From: Martinezella lusitana
GTDB lineage: Bacteria > Pseudomonadota > Alphaproteobacteria > Rhizobiales > Rhizobiaceae
Assembly: GCF_010668395.1 (NCBI RefSeq)
Contig: NZ_WUEY01000003.1
Coordinates: forward strand, 372,001 to 436,000
Direction of reading: 5' to 3'
Length of the DNA: 64,000 nucleotides
Part shown: positions 62,020 to 64,000 of the stretch, piece after piece
Layout of the letters: every line of letters starts with the position of its first letter
Position numbering within the stretch: the stretch's first letter is position 1
Translations under genes and position numbers: made by a program
The notes under the pieces: generated by a model
Told to the model about the DNA's origin: nothing
Database searches by the model: none
The model's input: only the letters and a program-made list of their open reading frames with translations

Positions 62020-63243
62020 CTATTGCCCCAGGTTCGCTGCCGTTGCCGCCCCTTGAGATGCAATGCCCAACGGCGTGCCGATAAGGCTCAGGAACTTGCG
62101 AATATCGACGGATGGATGACGCGAGACATAGATGACATCGCGGCTCTTGACCGGAAAGGTCTGCCCAACGATCAAGCTATCCGGGTGGGACATGTCGAAG
62201 CGATAGACGATCGGATAGCGTCCCTTGTCATCCGGCGCCATCCCCTTGCGCAGCAGGTCCTGGAAACGGGCCGGACCGAGCAGGCTCCTGGCGATTTCGG
62301 GCTCTTCGTAGCGGAACAGGAAGAAGCCTGTGGCATTGCTTGCCGCATCGACCGCGCCATGCCCCAGGGCAACGGCTTCGAGCAGATTGAGGTCGTTGGC
62401 GCCAAACTCGATGCGTCCGCTTCCGCGAACGGAACCGAGCAAGGTGAAGGTTCTCGGATCACGCATGAGGAAAATCTGATCGCCGGGCTGGACATAGATG
62501 TCCTCCGTGGGATGCTCGATGATCGATTTCAGCAGAACCGTTCCGGTCCGGTTACCACGAACCAGCGTGACGTAGGTTTCATAAGGCTGCGTTACGGGCC
62601 CACCGGCCTTCGCAACGACCTCCGTGATCTTTTCCTTGGTCAGGTCCAACGGAACCAGCGAAGGGCGCCCGACCGCGCCTGAAACGGTGACGGTCCGCGA
62701 CGCCGTACCCGTGCTCGTGACGATGACATCCGGTTCAACGGCCTTGGTCGCCAGAGCCGCGAGGATAGCCTTGCGTGCTTGCTCAAGCGTCTTGCCGACG
62801 AAACGCACCGAGCCGGCGTAGGGAATTGCGGCCGTGCCATCCGGCTGCACAACGATATCCAGCGACACCTGCTTCGACTGTGCCGTCGAAAACAGACCAT
62901 CGACACCCGCTTCGAAAATCGTGACCTTCAGCGCATCGCCGACGCCGATAACGACGGGCCCGACACCACCGCCTATGCCGAAACGGCGATTGAGGGTGGA
63001 GGAAACATAATCGGAAACGAGGCGCGCGCTACGGCTGTCTATATCCACGACATCGAAAACCGCAGCATTCCTGCGACCGAGCTCGGCGCCGGACTGACCG
63101 GCGTCGTCTACGATGGTACCTGCCAGCGGGCCTTCGCTCGAGACCGAATTACAACCCGCCAGAACTACGCAACAAAGTACGGCGCCAATACGAATCAATT
63201 GCAAAACCTCAAACTTATTAGCTGCCGCGATACCTGATGGCAT
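62020..63243 (-). CDS. rkpU: Polysaccharide export outer-membrane lipoprotein RkpU
   Basis: A 407-residue OPX/KpsD-type export protein. The signal peptide ends in lipobox VLAGC (C31). The Poly_export domain follows (VVIGVGDALKVTIFEAGVDG, VVQPDGTAAIPYAGSVRFVG), then SLBB-type repeats (TVTVSGAVGRPSLVPLDLTK, EDIYVQPGDQIFLMRDPRTF, FTLLGSVRGSGRIEFG, VKSRDVIYVSRHPSVDI). ATG 63243 lacks a ribosome-binding site; a TTG near residue 14, following GAGG, would give a compact lipoprotein signal. It forms the outer-membrane part of capsule export, upstream of rkpA on the same strand. Confidence 0.92.
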   Translation of the reverse strand: MPSGIAAANKFEVLQLIRIGAVLCCVVLAGCNSVSSEGPLAGTIVDDAGQSGAELGRRNAAVFDVVDIDSRSARLVSDYVSSTLNRRFGIGGGVGPVVIGVGDALKVTIFEAGVDGLFSTAQSKQVSLDIVVQPDGTAAIPYAGSVRFVGKTLEQARKAILAALATKAVEPDVIVTSTGTASRTVTVSGAVGRPSLVPLDLTKEKITEVVAKAGGPVTQPYETYVTLVRGNRTGTVLLKSIIEHPTEDIYVQPGDQIFLMRDPRTFTLLGSVRGSGRIEFGANDLNLLEAVALGHGAVDAASNATGFFLFRYEEPEIARSLLGPARFQDLLRKGMAPDDKGRYPIVYRFDMSHPDSLIVGQTFPVKSRDVIYVSRHPSVDIRKFLSLIGTPLGIASQGAATAANLGQ

Positions 63244-63858
63244 GCACAGACATGGAATGCATCAAATCTATCGACGCCTTGAAAAGCATAACGGGCGCGC
63301 ATCAACAAGCCCGCATACTCGGAATACAATCAAAAAAATCGGATGCGATCATTGGGTGACACCTGATTTTCTACAACTGCCCGAACTCCAGGCTCAAGCA
63401 GAAGGGCAAAAACGCAACGGTACTGTTACGAATTGAAGTATTTAAATTAAAATTCACTGAATCGGACAAGATGTCATCCAAGCAAGCAGCCTCCGATATA
63501 TCGAAATATCCGGAAATGATATCAACTTCAGGTTTTCGAAAAGCGATTTCCTATTTGGAGAAACGAACGCCCGAGTCATCTTATAAGGAGTTTTTGACGG
63601 TTTGATCTAACGCATTCCAGCGTTTCAAGCTTTAGGATTGACAACGCCCCCTCCTGAAAAAGATTTCGATTTCCAGAGGTAACGCAGATTTTGCTTGCGA
63701 CACCGCTGCGATAATGATTTGCAAGCTAATGATTGGTTTCTGTAGTTTATATCAACTTGATGCAGAGAATTGCCATCTCGGTGAATAATGGATGATTATA
63801 ATCGTATCTGTTGGAATCTCTCCAGTAATTCGTCTTCTTGGCACCAATATCTGTTGAA
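63244..63858. other. AT-rich intergenic region upstream of rkpU
   Basis: About 615 bases with no gene on either strand. It is AT-rich relative to the flanks. A TTGACA lies near 63637, but no fitting -10 element is apparent, and there is no terminator hairpin. It must carry the divergent promoters of rkpU and the next gene. Confidence 0.5.
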
Positions 63859-64000
63859 ATGAAGGTTGAGTCGATGCTCGGTTTTTCAAGGCTATTGCAA
63901 AAAAAGAAGCCGAAAGAACCCTTGGAAATATTCGATCAATACGAGCAAGGTGTGCCAAGCCACCAAAATGCTATCGATGCCCTTTCCGGCTGGAACTGCG
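63859..64000 (+). CDS. Start of a further gene, unidentified (partial)
   Basis: An open frame runs to the window end from ATG 63859 (MKVESMLGFSRLLQKKKPKE and onward) or ATG 63874. Later residues EIFDQYEQGVPSHQNAIDAL and SGWNC resemble the N-termini of SAM-dependent methyltransferases found in rhizobial polysaccharide clusters, but only 47 codons are visible. The position beside rkpU suits a polysaccharide function. Identity is a guess. Confidence 0.5.
   Translation, partial: MKVESMLGFSRLLQKKKPKEPLEIFDQYEQGVPSHQNAIDALSGWNC

Overview
The window reads as a chromosomal segment of an alphaproteobacterium of the Rhizobiaceae (Rhizobium / Agrobacterium / Sinorhizobium group). The evidence is a divK-pleD pair, an rkpUAGHIJ capsule locus in the order known from Sinorhizobium meliloti, a complete nuoA-N operon, a short prolyl-tRNA synthetase, a LolCD set with one membrane protein, RNase J, and SOS boxes of the alphaproteobacterial form GTTC-N7-GTTC. 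GC content is high and coding is dense, except for a few AT-rich intergenic gaps. I see no IS element, prophage or CRISPR array.

Region 1 (1-10.7 kb, + strand) holds the pyrB end, a dihydroorotase-like gene that has lost its metal ligands (pyrC', probably an ATCase partner), plsY, dprA, topA, rnr, a DUF983 gene, an MFS transporter and rpmG. Several of these overlap or abut, as in an operon. Region 2 (10.7-13.6 kb) has a structured small RNA on the minus strand that I identify provisionally as EcpR1, an AT-rich stretch, the cell-cycle pair divK-pleD on the minus strand, and divergent DUF3572 and HAD-like genes.

Region 3 (14.3-24 kb) is DNA repair and envelope. It has a frameshifted GNAT gene, dinB with an exact LexA box and an N-terminal zinc ribbon, a GH25 lipoprotein, an L,D-transpeptidase and dnaE. 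Upstream of dnaE lies a compact SOS-linked block: a 28-codon membrane microprotein, an FG-GAP-like exported protein and a DUF5680 protein, with two more exact LexA boxes. Region 4 (24-31 kb, minus strand) holds lolD, lolC, proS, a DUF1467 gene, methylmalonyl-CoA epimerase, RNase J and birA. The last four (DUF1467, mce, rnj, birA) lie downstream of nuoN.

Region 5 (31.2-47.6 kb, minus strand) is the full complex I operon with two insertions: a small lipoprotein gene between nuoD and nuoE, and a gene between nuoF and nuoG. The second insertion shares a helix-hairpin-helix tail with an extended NuoE. Upstream lie two identical tRNA-Asp genes and, on the opposite strand, tRNA-Val. Region 6 (48.9-63.2 kb, minus strand) is the rkp-1 capsule locus. 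It has an export lipoprotein (RkpU), a 2485-residue reducing polyketide synthase (RkpA), an alpha-oxoamine synthase (RkpG), a short-chain reductase (RkpH), an LtaS/sulfatase-fold membrane enzyme (RkpI) and a KpsC/KpsS-type protein (RkpJ). RkpA, G and H together look like a route to a sphingoid-like lipid. An AT-rich gap and the start of a further gene close the window.
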